Source of the DNA: JBOFGK01 sp051649085
Lineage (GTDB): Bacteria > Bacillota_I > Bacilli_A > UBA3375
Assembly (NCBI GenBank): GCA_051649085.1
Contig: JBOFGK010000006.1
Coordinates: 1 to 35,655, forward strand
Direction of reading: 5' to 3'
Length of the DNA stretch: 35,655 nucleotides
The translations under genes and the position numbers were made by a program. How positions within the stretch are numbered: position 1 is the stretch's first letter; each line of letters begins with the position of its first letter. Below are positions 7,336 to 15,253 of this stretch, piece by piece. The notes under the pieces were generated by a model that did not search any database, was not told where the DNA came from, and worked only from the letters and a program-made list of their open reading frames with translations.

Positions 7336-8727
7336 ATGATCGATGAAAATTTTATGTTAAATAGTAAAATTGCAAAACAAATTTATGAAAATATTAAAGA
7401 TTTACCAATAATTGATTATCATAATCATCTAAGTGCTAAAGAAATTTATGAGGATAAAAATTATGAAAATATTGGACAAATTTGGTTAGAAGGTGATCAT
7501 TATAAATGGCGTGCAATGCGTACCTGTGGTGTGGATGAAATTTACATCACAGGCGACATGCCTTTTAAAGAAAAATATGATAAATGGGTTGATTCTCTTC
7601 AAAATATATTGTTGAATCCAGTGTACTATTGGACACATATGGAGCTAGAAAAATATTTCAAGATTGATTATTTACTTACAAATGAAAATAAAGAAGAAAT
7701 ATATAATAAATGTCAACAATTAATTGATGATAAAAAAGTATCTGTTCGTAGTTTAATCGAACAATCTAATGTCGTGTATATAGCAACAACAGATGATCCA
7801 ATCGATGATCTAGAATATCATATTAAATTAAAAGATGATTTTAAATTCAAAGTAATGCCAGCATTTAGACCTGATAAAATTTACTTAATTTCTAACGATA
7901 CATTTGTAGAATATTTAGAAAAATTAGGTGAATGTACTAATCAAAAAATAATTGATATTGATAGTTTAGAAAAAGCAATTGATGAAAGAATGGATTTCTT
8001 TGATGCAAATGGAGCTAAAATTGCAGATCATGGCCTTGATTCATTATATTACATTGAAATAGATAAATCAAGAGCAAACGAAATCCTGTATAAAAGATTA
8101 ATGAATGAGAATTTGACACTATCAGAACAAGAACAATTTAAATCATATATTTTGAAAATATTATTGAAAAAATATGAAAAAAAGAATTGGATAGTTCAGT
8201 ATCATATTGGAGCACTTAGAAATATTAATGAAAAACTTTTTAATGAACTTGGACCTGATATTGGTTGTGATGCAATAGATGACAAAACTTATATTCAAAG
8301 TATTGCAAAATTACTATCAAGTCAAGCAGTATTACCAAAAGTTATTTTATATCCACTTGATCCAAATGATTATTATAAAATTTCAACTCTTGCAGTATCA
8401 TTTCAAGAAGGGCCAACTTCAGGGAAAATTCAATTAGGTGCAGCTTGGTGGCATGCAGACAATGAACAAGGAATATTAAATCATTTAGAGACTGTAGCGC
8501 AAACAGGAAGTTTAAATTTATTCATAGGAATGCTAACAGATTCAAGAAGTTATCTATCGTTTGTACGACATGATTATTTTAGACGTATTTTGTCAAATTA
8601 TTTAGCTGAAAAATATAATAATAAGCTTCTCCCACAAGAAATCGAAATAACGATTAACATGGCAAAAAACATTGCGTATTATAATGCGAAAAAATATTTT
8701 GAATTAGAAGGAGAAATATGCAACTAA
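7336..8727 (+). CDS. uxaC: Glucuronate isomerase
   Basis: 463 residues, close to the usual ~470. Converts D-glucuronate to D-fructuronate (and galacturonate to tagaturonate). The N-terminal IIDYHNHL (H29, H31) is the metal-binding beta-strand motif of this amidohydrolase-superfamily enzyme. Further family landmarks are RAMRTCGV, TTDDP, FRPD, QYHIGALRN, GAAWWHAD and a TDSRSYLSFVRHDYFRR segment near the C-terminus. AAGGAG lies at 7325-7330, overlapping the end of uidA. The 3' end overlaps uxuA by 10 bp, indicating translational coupling. Second step of the glucuronide pathway encoded here. Confidence 0.95.
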   Translation: MIDENFMLNSKIAKQIYENIKDLPIIDYHNHLSAKEIYEDKNYENIGQIWLEGDHYKWRAMRTCGVDEIYITGDMPFKEKYDKWVDSLQNILLNPVYYWTHMELEKYFKIDYLLTNENKEEIYNKCQQLIDDKKVSVRSLIEQSNVVYIATTDDPIDDLEYHIKLKDDFKFKVMPAFRPDKIYLISNDTFVEYLEKLGECTNQKIIDIDSLEKAIDERMDFFDANGAKIADHGLDSLYYIEIDKSRANEILYKRLMNENLTLSEQEQFKSYILKILLKKYEKKNWIVQYHIGALRNINEKLFNELGPDIGCDAIDDKTYIQSIAKLLSSQAVLPKVILYPLDPNDYYKISTLAVSFQEGPTSGKIQLGAAWWHADNEQGILNHLETVAQTGSLNLFIGMLTDSRSYLSFVRHDYFRRILSNYLAEKYNNKLLPQEIEITINMAKNIAYYNAKKYFELEGEICN

Positions 8728-9767
8728 GTTTTAGATGGTATGGACATGACGATCCAGTAACTTTAGAATATATTAAACAAATTCCAAACATGAAAGGAAT
8801 TGTAAGTGCAATATATGACATTGAGGTTGGAGAAGAATGGCCAATTGAAAGAATCAAGAAATTAAAAGAAGATATAGAAAAATATGATTTAGAATTAATT
8901 GTAATAGAAAGCGTACCGGTACATGAAGATATAAAAATGGGATTGGGTAAACGTGACTATTACATAGAAAATTATAAAAAAACTATTGAAAATTTAGCAA
9001 AATGTGGAATAAAAACAATTTGTTATAATTTCATGCCAGTATTTGATTGGACAAGAAGTAATTTATCGTATGTTAATGATGATAATTCAACTTCATTAAT
9101 ATTTAATGAAGAAGAAGTAGCAAAGCTTGATCCAAAATCACTAAATCTTCCTGGTTGGGATAGTAGTTATAGTTTAGATAAAATGGCTGAACTAATAGAT
9201 TATTATCAAGCATTAACACATGAACAATTATGGGACAATTTGAAATATTTCTTAGATGAAATTATTCCGGTTGCAGAAAATTGTGGTGTAAATATGGCAA
9301 TTCATCCAGATGATCCTCCATTTGACATATTCGGAATTCCAAGAATTATAACAAATTATGAAAATTTAGAAAAATTCATTAATTTATATGATTCGCCTAA
9401 TAATGGAATAACTTTTTGCACCGGTTCACTTGGTTGTATTGGATCAAATGATTTGTTAAAAATGGTTAATCGTTTTGGAAAAGAATTGAATAAAATTCAC
9501 TTCGTCCACCTTAGAAATGTAAAAAATTATGGGAAAACTAGCTTTAATGAAGTAGCTCATGTTTCACATTATGGAGACATTAATTTCCATGAGTTATTAG
9601 AAGTATTTATTAGCTACGGATTTGAAGGTGCTTATCGACCTGATCATGGAAGAATGATTTGGGGAGAAACTGGACGTCCAGGATATGGTTTATATGATCG
9701 TGCTCTAGGAGCGATGTATTTAGAAGGATTGATTGAAGCAATAAAAATCAAAAAGGAGGAAAAATGA
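8718..9767 (+). CDS. uxuA: Mannonate dehydratase
   Basis: 349 residues, the short form found in Firmicutes (about 360; E. coli 394). Dehydrates D-mannonate to 2-keto-3-deoxygluconate; Fe/Mn-dependent TIM barrel. Recognisable by FRWYGHDDPV at the N-terminus, MAIHPDDPP, FCTGSLG, the HLRNVK segment and YRPDHGRMIWGE close to the C-terminus, which carry the metal-binding His, Cys and Asp residues. Its ATG lies inside uxaC, preceded by GGAGAAAT, and its TGA overlaps the uxuB start (ATGA). It therefore belongs to a tightly coupled uxaC-uxuA-uxuB block. Confidence 0.95.
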   Translation: MQLSFRWYGHDDPVTLEYIKQIPNMKGIVSAIYDIEVGEEWPIERIKKLKEDIEKYDLELIVIESVPVHEDIKMGLGKRDYYIENYKKTIENLAKCGIKTICYNFMPVFDWTRSNLSYVNDDNSTSLIFNEEEVAKLDPKSLNLPGWDSSYSLDKMAELIDYYQALTHEQLWDNLKYFLDEIIPVAENCGVNMAIHPDDPPFDIFGIPRIITNYENLEKFINLYDSPNNGITFCTGSLGCIGSNDLLKMVNRFGKELNKIHFVHLRNVKNYGKTSFNEVAHVSHYGDINFHELLEVFISYGFEGAYRPDHGRMIWGETGRPGYGLYDRALGAMYLEGLIEAIKIKKEEK

Positions 9768-10609
9768 ATCTATATAAAAAAGACTTTTCTAATAAAACAG
9801 TAGTAATTACTGGTGGAAGTGGAATCCTTTGTTTCGGAATGGTAAAAATGTTTTTAGAAAACAATGCTAATGTGGCAATTCTAGATCGTAATCCAGATAG
9901 CATTAAGCCTGTTGAAGACCAAATTTCTCGATATAAAGATAATTATATCGTTATAGAATGTGATGTATTGAAAAAAGATACTTTATTAAATGCGAGAAAA
10001 TTGGTTCGTCAAAAATTTGGAGCTTGTGATATCTTAATAAATGGTGCGGGAGGAAATCACCCAGCTGGAACAACCGATAATGAAATGATGCAACTTGGTG
10101 ATTTAGACAAAGATATTAAAACATTTTTTGATTTAGAAGTTGAAGGTTTTGAATTTGTAATGAATTTAAACTTCATAGGAACTTTATTACCATCACAAGT
10201 CTTTAGTGAAGATATGTTAAACAAAAAAGACTGTAGCATAATAAATATTTCATCAATGAATGCATATACACCATTAACAAAAATACCAGCGTACTCAGGA
10301 GCAAAAGCAGCAGTTAGTAATTTTACTCAATGGTTAGCCGTTCATTTTGCGCAAACTGGAATAAGAGTAAATGCCATTGCACCTGGTTTTTTTGTAACAA
10401 CTCAAAATCAAAAATTGTTATTTGATGAAAATAACAACCCAACACCAAGAACAAATAAAATTCTAAATAGTACTCCAATGAACAGATTTGGAGAACCAGA
10501 TGAACTTTTGGGTTCAATTTTATTCCTAACAGATTCTACACTTTCTGGTTTTATTACAGGAGTAATAATTCCTATTGATGGTGGATTTAATGCGTATTCA
10601 GGTGTATAA
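9764..10609 (+). CDS. uxuB: Fructuronate reductase, SDR type
   Basis: 281 residues. A short-chain dehydrogenase: nucleotide-binding TGGSGILCFGM (residues 16-26), NGAGG (93-97), Ser163/164 and the catalytic Y177-x3-K181 (YSGAKAA). It resembles the Bacillus YjmF/UxuB group, which reduces D-fructuronate to D-mannonate, rather than the long-chain E. coli UxuB, which belongs to an unrelated dehydrogenase family. The operon position between uxuA and the transporter makes fructuronate the likely substrate. ATG overlaps the uxuA stop by 4 bp, with AAAAAGGAGG at its ribosome-binding site. Confidence 0.9.
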   Translation: MNLYKKDFSNKTVVITGGSGILCFGMVKMFLENNANVAILDRNPDSIKPVEDQISRYKDNYIVIECDVLKKDTLLNARKLVRQKFGACDILINGAGGNHPAGTTDNEMMQLGDLDKDIKTFFDLEVEGFEFVMNLNFIGTLLPSQVFSEDMLNKKDCSIINISSMNAYTPLTKIPAYSGAKAAVSNFTQWLAVHFAQTGIRVNAIAPGFFVTTQNQKLLFDENNNPTPRTNKILNSTPMNRFGEPDELLGSILFLTDSTLSGFITGVIIPIDGGFNAYSGV

Positions 10610-10631
10610 TAAATAGAAAAAAAGGGGTATT

Positions 10632-12110
10632 ATGGACAACTCAGAAGTTAACTCAGAAGAAATAGTTTATAATCGAGCGAAAATTTGGCAATTATTTTTA
10701 TTCTCGTTTAATAATCTATCAACAAACATGTTTTATGTAGTATTGTCAGCCTATTTTTTATATTATTCGCAAAATTTTCTTGCAATTAGTGCGATTATTG
10801 TAGGTTTTTTAATAACAGGTATGCGACTTTTTGATGGAATTACAGATCCAATTATTGGATTTTTAATTGATAGAACAAACACAAAGTTTGGTAAATTTAG
10901 ACCGTGGATGTTTATCGGAAACACAATCCTAATTATAACTTTCCTGATGATGTTTAATATTGATCCTAATTGGAATCCGATGTTGAAAATTACTGTTCTT
11001 GTTTCTGCATATGCAGTTCATATAATTGGTTATTCGATGCAAACGGCCTGTACTAAAGGAGCAATTTCAATTATTACAAATGACCCTAAACAACGACCAT
11101 TAATGGCGATGTTTGATGGAGTTATTGGGATGGTATTTATTGGTTTGGTAATGGGGATGATTCCTGCATATGCATCTACATTTGAAAAAAATTTAATTGA
11201 TCCACAATTTTGGAAGAATATTGCAATAATTTGTAGTGTAACTAGTTTTACATTTATGAGTTTAGCAGTTATTGGTGTCTGGAAAAAAGATACTGCTGCT
11301 AACTATTTAGGAATGAAAAACGTTAAAATTAGATTTAAAGATTTCTTTGAGATTATAAAACATAACCGTGCAATTCAAATGCTTGTCATTGCTGCAGCTA
11401 GCGATAAACTTGCTTTCTCATTAAGTGGTGCAGTTGGAATCTATTTATTCCAAAATATTTTAATGAATACAACGCTTGCGGGAATTATGTCAGTTGTAGG
11501 TATGCCATTTACAATCTTTTTTGTTCTACTAGCAACAGCAATTGGACGTAAAACTACCCAAAAAAGAGCGTTTATTACAATGACATGGATTGCTATGACT
11601 ACAGCTTTATTAGCGATTTTTATGTTTCCAAAAATTGGGGCATCAGCAACATCAATTCCAGTAATAGTATTCTTTGCTATTTACTTAATTCAAAAAGGTG
11701 CGGCTGCTGCAAGTGGAGGTTTTGTTACAACTATGATTGCGGATTGTTCGGATTATGAAACATATTTAAATGGAAAAGCAGTTCCAGGAATGATGGGAAC
11801 ATTATTTAGTTTTGTTGATAAAATGGTTTCATCAATTAATGGTTTAATAATATCATTAATGTTCGGTCTATTTGGCCTTGCAAATACAGTAATTGAACCG
11901 TTAACTCCAGCAAGTGATTATGGTGGTTTATCAATTATTATAGTCTTTGGATTATTTGTAATGCCTATTTTTGGGAATATATGTTCAGTTATTTCAATGA
12001 AATTTTATCCATTAACAAAAGAAAAAATGGTAGAAATACAAAAAGTTATCCAACTTTATAAAAAGCAACAATCAGATCCAAGAAGTGATTCATTTATTGA
12101 AAAAAAATAA
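10632..12110 (+). CDS. GPH-family glucuronide/hexuronide:cation symporter
   Basis: 492 residues with about 12 hydrophobic segments. The hallmark of the glycoside-pentoside-hexuronide (GPH) family is present between helices 2 and 3: a RLFDGITDPIIGFLIDRT stretch followed by KFGKFRPW, with its conserved Asp and Arg. Members include UidB (glucuronides) and Bacillus YjmB. The operon context points to uptake of glucuronides or glucuronate with Na+ or H+; which of the two cannot be read from sequence. The ribosome-binding site AAAGGGGTATTATG (10621-10634) resembles the sequence complementary to the linker of the predicted sRNAs at 4039-4961. Confidence 0.88.
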   Translation: MDNSEVNSEEIVYNRAKIWQLFLFSFNNLSTNMFYVVLSAYFLYYSQNFLAISAIIVGFLITGMRLFDGITDPIIGFLIDRTNTKFGKFRPWMFIGNTILIITFLMMFNIDPNWNPMLKITVLVSAYAVHIIGYSMQTACTKGAISIITNDPKQRPLMAMFDGVIGMVFIGLVMGMIPAYASTFEKNLIDPQFWKNIAIICSVTSFTFMSLAVIGVWKKDTAANYLGMKNVKIRFKDFFEIIKHNRAIQMLVIAAASDKLAFSLSGAVGIYLFQNILMNTTLAGIMSVVGMPFTIFFVLLATAIGRKTTQKRAFITMTWIAMTTALLAIFMFPKIGASATSIPVIVFFAIYLIQKGAAAASGGFVTTMIADCSDYETYLNGKAVPGMMGTLFSFVDKMVSSINGLIISLMFGLFGLANTVIEPLTPASDYGGLSIIIVFGLFVMPIFGNICSVISMKFYPLTKEKMVEIQKVIQLYKKQQSDPRSDSFIEKK

Positions 12111-12126
12111 AAAGTGAAAGGATTAT

Positions 12127-12738
12127 ATGATAGAAAAATTATTAGAAGAAAAAATTGTAGCAGTATTAAGAGGGAAAGATCATGATGAAATAATGTTATA
12201 TGTTGATGCGATAATTGAAGGGAAAATAAATGCCATTGAACTTACGTATTCAATTCCAAATGTACTAGAATTTGTTGGAAAAGTTAAGGAAAAATATCCA
12301 TTTGCGTTAATAGGAATGGGAAGTGTTTTAAATGAAAAAATGGCGATCGATGCAATAAATGCAGGATGCTCTTACATTGTTAGTCCAGGCTTTTCTCCAA
12401 AAGTAAGTGATGTATGTAAGAATAAAAATATGTTATATTTACCGGGTTGTATGACTGCGACAGAAATTATGAATGCTATGGATCATGGTCATGAATACAT
12501 TAAATTATTTCCTGGTGATATTTTTTCACCTGGTTACATAAAATCTATTTTAGCGCCTATTCCTAATGTAAAAATTATGGTAACAGGTGGGGTTGATGTT
12601 GATAATGTAAAAGAATGGTTTGCAAATGGAGTAGTGATGGTTGGAGTAGGAAGTAGTCTTCAAAAACCTGGTACTACTGGTGATTTTAATGGAGTTAAAA
12701 TCTTAGCAGAAAAATTCAAGGAAAATATAAATGGCTAA
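12127..12738 (+). CDS. kdgA: KDPG (2-keto-3-deoxy-6-phosphogluconate) aldolase
   Basis: 203 residues. A class I aldolase that cleaves KDPG to pyruvate and glyceraldehyde-3-phosphate. The Schiff-base lysine is K126 in YIKLFPGD and the proton-shuttling glutamate is E38 in AIELTYS. GMGSVLN, GCSYIVSPGFSP and the phosphate-binding TGGVD match the Eda/KdgA family. The leader AAAGGATTAT (12117-12126) just before ATG is a 9-of-10 match to the sequence the sRNA linkers would pair with. The last 8 bp overlap kdgK. Confidence 0.93.
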   Translation: MIEKLLEEKIVAVLRGKDHDEIMLYVDAIIEGKINAIELTYSIPNVLEFVGKVKEKYPFALIGMGSVLNEKMAIDAINAGCSYIVSPGFSPKVSDVCKNKNMLYLPGCMTATEIMNAMDHGHEYIKLFPGDIFSPGYIKSILAPIPNVKIMVTGGVDVDNVKEWFANGVVMVGVGSSLQKPGTTGDFNGVKILAEKFKENING

Positions 12739-13714
12739 AGTACTTGGATTTGGAGAAATTTTAATGCGTTTATCAACAAATAACAATGATACAATTAAGA
12801 GCAGTTCAAATTTCGATATACATTATGGAGGAGCAGAGTTTAACGTTATAAGTTACTTGCAGCAATTTAACCATCAAACATTTTTTATGACAAACTTAAC
12901 GAATAATTCATTTGGAGAAAGAATTACACAGCAATTAAATTCTTATAAAATAAACGATAAATATGTAAATTATAACGGAGAAAAACAAGGTGTATATTAC
13001 CTGGAAATAGGTAATTCACTACGTGCAAGTGAAGTAATATATGATCGTAATTACTCAACCTTTTATCTATCTAAAATGAACCATTATAAAATTAAAGAAG
13101 CGATTGATGAAGTAGATTTGATTCATTTAAGTGGGATATCTCCTGCTTTAAATGAAGATCTAAAGCAAATTACAAAAGAAATTATAATGTATGCAAAGCA
13201 AACAAATAAACTAATAAGTTATGATTCAAATTATCGCTCAAAATTATGGTCGCAAGCTGATGCAGGAGCTTTTTTAAAAGATATACTGCCACACGTTGAT
13301 ATCATATTTTTAGGGATATTAGATTTAAAATATCTACTATTATATGAGGAAATTGATTTACAAACAGGCTATGAAAGATTGAAAAAAGAATATCCTAATT
13401 TAAAATATATAGCATCAACAACAAGAAAAATAAAAAGTGCTAAGACTAATACGATTATTGGAAATTTATTTACTGATAAATTATATCAAACAAAAGAAAT
13501 TGAATTTGAAATAATTGATCGTGTAGGTACAGGCGATGCCTTTAGTGCTGGAATTTTAAATGGTATATTGAAAAAATTTGATCACCAAAAAACACTAGAC
13601 TTTGCAGTGATTAATAATGTTCATAAACATTTTTATAAAGGAGATCAATATCCATTACGAGAAGAATATATTTTGGAAAAGATTAATAGTACTGATTTAG
13701 AAATTAATCGTTAA
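12731..13714 (+). CDS. kdgK: 2-keto-3-deoxygluconate kinase (PfkB family)
   Basis: 327 residues. Phosphorylates KDG to KDPG, the substrate of the preceding gene's product. The ribokinase/PfkB fold is shown by the N-terminal GFGEILMRLS, the HYGGAEFNVISYL substrate-binding segment, and the C-terminal signature RVGTGDAFSAGIL with catalytic base D269. It starts inside kdgA (8-bp overlap), with AAGG 9 nt upstream. It is the last gene of the operon and a hairpin shared with the convergent regulator follows. Confidence 0.92.
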   Translation: MAKVLGFGEILMRLSTNNNDTIKSSSNFDIHYGGAEFNVISYLQQFNHQTFFMTNLTNNSFGERITQQLNSYKINDKYVNYNGEKQGVYYLEIGNSLRASEVIYDRNYSTFYLSKMNHYKIKEAIDEVDLIHLSGISPALNEDLKQITKEIIMYAKQTNKLISYDSNYRSKLWSQADAGAFLKDILPHVDIIFLGILDLKYLLLYEEIDLQTGYERLKKEYPNLKYIASTTRKIKSAKTNTIIGNLFTDKLYQTKEIEFEIIDRVGTGDAFSAGILNGILKKFDHQKTLDFAVINNVHKHFYKGDQYPLREEYILEKINSTDLEINR

Positions 13715-13744
13715 AAAAAAAGGCTAATGAAAATTTCATTAGTC
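13713..13744. terminator. Bidirectional terminator between kdgK and gntR
   Basis: GGCTAATGAA (13722-13731) pairs with TTCATTAGTC (13735-13744), with one G-U pair on the plus strand. On the minus strand the stem is followed by nine T's (13721-13713), so it is a strong terminator for the GntR gene. On the plus strand the following TCCTTATTATT is only moderately T-rich. Confidence 0.8.
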
Positions 13745-13753
13745 TCCTTATTA

Positions 13754-14434
13754 TTAATTGATAACAAAAAGTGGATATTTTTCACTCACATTTTTTATGG
13801 AACTCTCATTAATTCCATAAATATGGCGTTTGTATAAACTTTTTAAATCAACATCTTTTTTTTCAAAACTATCAATTATTAGTTTATGATCATTAATAAT
13901 TGATTTAAAATTATTTGGATGTGTAGAGGTTGCAAGCACACGGAAGCGAATATAATCTGGGGCTTGATTTGAAATTACCTCCCATAAAAAATCACGATGA
14001 GCGATTTTAAAAATAAGTTTATGAAAATCGTTATCTAAATCGATTAGTTGATTAAAAATATCAAAATTATCATTTGAAAAAGTAAGTTTTTTTTGCATTT
14101 CTAAATTATCTTTTAAAAGTTTGATATCGTCATTGGTGATGTTTTTTTCAACTTCTAAGAAAATTGAATTTTCTAAAATTTCTCGAAGAATCATGATGTT
14201 TTTAATAAGTGATAAATCAACATAAGAAACATAGCTTCCAATTTGTGGTTTTATAGTAATCAATCCTTCTTTTTCTAACATACTAAATGCTTTTTTTGCA
14301 GGTGTACGTGATGTGTTATACTCATTTGCAATTGTTGCTTCCGTTATTTTTTCGCCTGGAAGTAAATTTAAGTTAATAATATTTTTTTTAATTTCTTCGT
14401 ACAAATATTCTGATAATGTTAAATTTTTGTTCAT
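13754..14434 (-). CDS. GntR-family regulator (FadR/FCD subfamily), likely hexuronate repressor
   Basis: 226 residues. The N-terminal winged helix-turn-helix (residues about 8-70) contains ATIANEYNTSRTPAKKAFSM and the wing GLITIKPQIGSYV. The C-terminal FCD ligand-binding domain carries the conserved metal-site residues D134-x2-FH138, H183 and H204. FCD regulators commonly sense carboxylic acids such as hexuronates. It is convergent with the glucuronide operon, and a copy of the operon's palindrome overlaps its own -10. It is therefore the likely local repressor of both transcription units (inference). Start at 14434 (minus), preceded by AGGAG. Confidence 0.88.
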   Translation of the reverse strand: MNKNLTLSEYLYEEIKKNIINLNLLPGEKITEATIANEYNTSRTPAKKAFSMLEKEGLITIKPQIGSYVSYVDLSLIKNIMILREILENSIFLEVEKNITNDDIKLLKDNLEMQKKLTFSNDNFDIFNQLIDLDNDFHKLIFKIAHRDFLWEVISNQAPDYIRFRVLATSTHPNNFKSIINDHKLIIDSFEKKDVDLKSLYKRHIYGINESSIKNVSEKYPLFVIN

Positions 14435-14454
14435 TAAACTCCTAATTGATACCT

Positions 14455-14466
14455 TAGTATATTATA
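14455..14466 (-). promoter_or_regulatory. gntR promoter with overlapping operator-like site
   Basis: On the minus strand TGC-TATAAT (extended -10) has its hexamer at 14466-14461. TAGTATATTA (14455-14464) matches the uidA operator core TAGTATACTA at 9 of 10 positions, indicating autoregulation. No strong -35 is seen. Confidence 0.55.
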
Positions 14467-14478
14467 GCAAAATTTTGC
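14467..14478. promoter_or_regulatory. Perfect 12-bp palindrome upstream of the gntR -10
   Basis: GCAAAATTTTGC is perfectly self-complementary and directly abuts the gntR -10 box on its upstream side. It could be a regulator site; in AT-rich DNA the four central A-T steps add little, so significance is modest. Confidence 0.3.
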
Positions 14479-14601
14479 ATAAATATTTGAAAAAACAGCA
14501 AATAGTTGATTCTGGAATGCTTAATCTATTATATTCTCTCGGAAAAAGGATTTTTCTAAAAAAAAGCGCGCGTAACATATTTTTAAAAATTATAAATAAA
14601 G

Positions 14602-14630
14602 TTGTAAATAAAACAATAATATGATATAAT
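14602..14630 (+). promoter_or_regulatory. Promoter of the two-TM protein gene
   Basis: TTGTAA (14602-14607), a 17-bp spacer ending in TGA, and TATAAT (14625-14630). This is a clear promoter nearly 200 bp before the next start codon. Between gntR and this promoter (14479-14601) I see only AT-rich sequence with a short GCGCGCG patch at 14569. Confidence 0.7.
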
Positions 14631-14636
14631 ATTTTT

Positions 14637-14829
14637 GGGATAACTTTTGCAATTGTTTTCGAAAGGCGCAAGGTCATTTGAAAATTAATAGGATAATAAA
14701 TGAAAAGAAAAATTTTATTGAAACTAAGGACAGTTGTATAAACGAGTCTACCTGCTTGTAAAAAATATAATGACACTAATTGAGCGTGTAATTTTCTTTG
14801 TGCTGCTACGAATACTTATAAGGAGTAAT
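14637..14829 (+). promoter_or_regulatory. Long 5' leader, possibly structured
   Basis: About 190 nt separate the predicted start of transcription from the ATG at 14830. The leader contains a bulged hairpin (CTTTTGC pairing with GCAAGG around 14644-14673) and a possible long-range GTCATT/AATGAC helix (14673-14678 with 14769-14774). It matches no riboswitch consensus that I know. It could be a cis-regulatory RNA or simply a long untranslated region. Confidence 0.3.
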
Positions 14830-15033
14830 ATGAATAAAAATACAGAGATATTGATAAAAGTGTTAGCATATGTAATTACATATATAATATTTGGATTTCT
14901 TTTAGATAAATTTATTTTAGGAATCTATACTGATTTTCCACCGACACTTTCTTTGGAAGGCTTTGCGCTTTTTGTAATAGTAGTTATTATGCTAGAGTTT
15001 TTAATTAATTTAACTAAAAAAAGAAAGGTATAA
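14830..15033 (+). CDS. Small two-TM membrane protein, unknown
   Basis: 67 residues from the ATG at 14830, which has AAGGAG 5 nt upstream; an upstream in-frame ATG at 14734 has no ribosome-binding site and lies in the leader. Two hydrophobic segments (about residues 8-29 and 45-60) are joined by a short loop with a PP, and the C-terminus is basic (KKRKV). I recognise no family. It is monocistronic: own promoter, long leader and a strong terminator 25 bp after the stop. Confidence 0.6.
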   Translation: MNKNTEILIKVLAYVITYIIFGFLLDKFILGIYTDFPPTLSLEGFALFVIVVIMLEFLINLTKKRKV

Positions 15034-15055
15034 AGTGAAAGTTTAACAATATATA

Positions 15056-15094
15056 AAAAGACCGAACATTGATTGGATATGTTTGGTCTTTTTT
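15056..15094 (+). terminator. Rho-independent terminator
   Basis: AAAGACCGAACAT pairs with ATGTTTGGTCTTT (about 15058-15092, one G-U pair on the plus strand), followed by T's. The wobble orientation and T run indicate plus-strand termination after the two-TM protein gene. Confidence 0.85.
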
Positions 15095-15169
15095 AAAGAA
15101 AAGAGTGTTTAATATTTAACACTTTAAAAAATATTTTTTGAGATTGTTTGTAAATGAGCGCCAAAAAAA

Positions 15170-15178
15170 TGCTATAAT
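15170..15178 (+). promoter_or_regulatory. Extended -10 promoter of the GNAT pair
   Basis: TGCTATAAT at 15170-15178, identical to the element at 3923. TTGTAA at 15148 would be 19 bp away, too far for a good -35. Confidence 0.55.
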
Positions 15179-15253
15179 ATTATAACTAATTTTGAAGTTT
15201 CAATTAATGGAGTCGCAAAATTGGCAAAAAAGTATTTGAATAGGAGAGAAAAA

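Noticed and set aside
14640..14690. Cyclic-di-GMP (GEMM) riboswitch suggested by CGAAAGGCGCAAGG
   Set aside because: The conserved CGCAAAGCC element and the tetraloop receptor are missing.
14720..14800. Purine-type riboswitch suggested by TATAAAC...TCTACC...GACACTA
   Set aside because: There is no P2 helix or loop between TATAA and TCTACC, and the junction lacks the GTTTCTACC consensus, so it cannot form the three-way junction.
14734..14829. N-terminal extension of the two-TM protein from the ATG at 14734
   Set aside because: No ribosome-binding site there. The ATG at 14830 has AAGGAG and begins a normal membrane-protein N-terminus.
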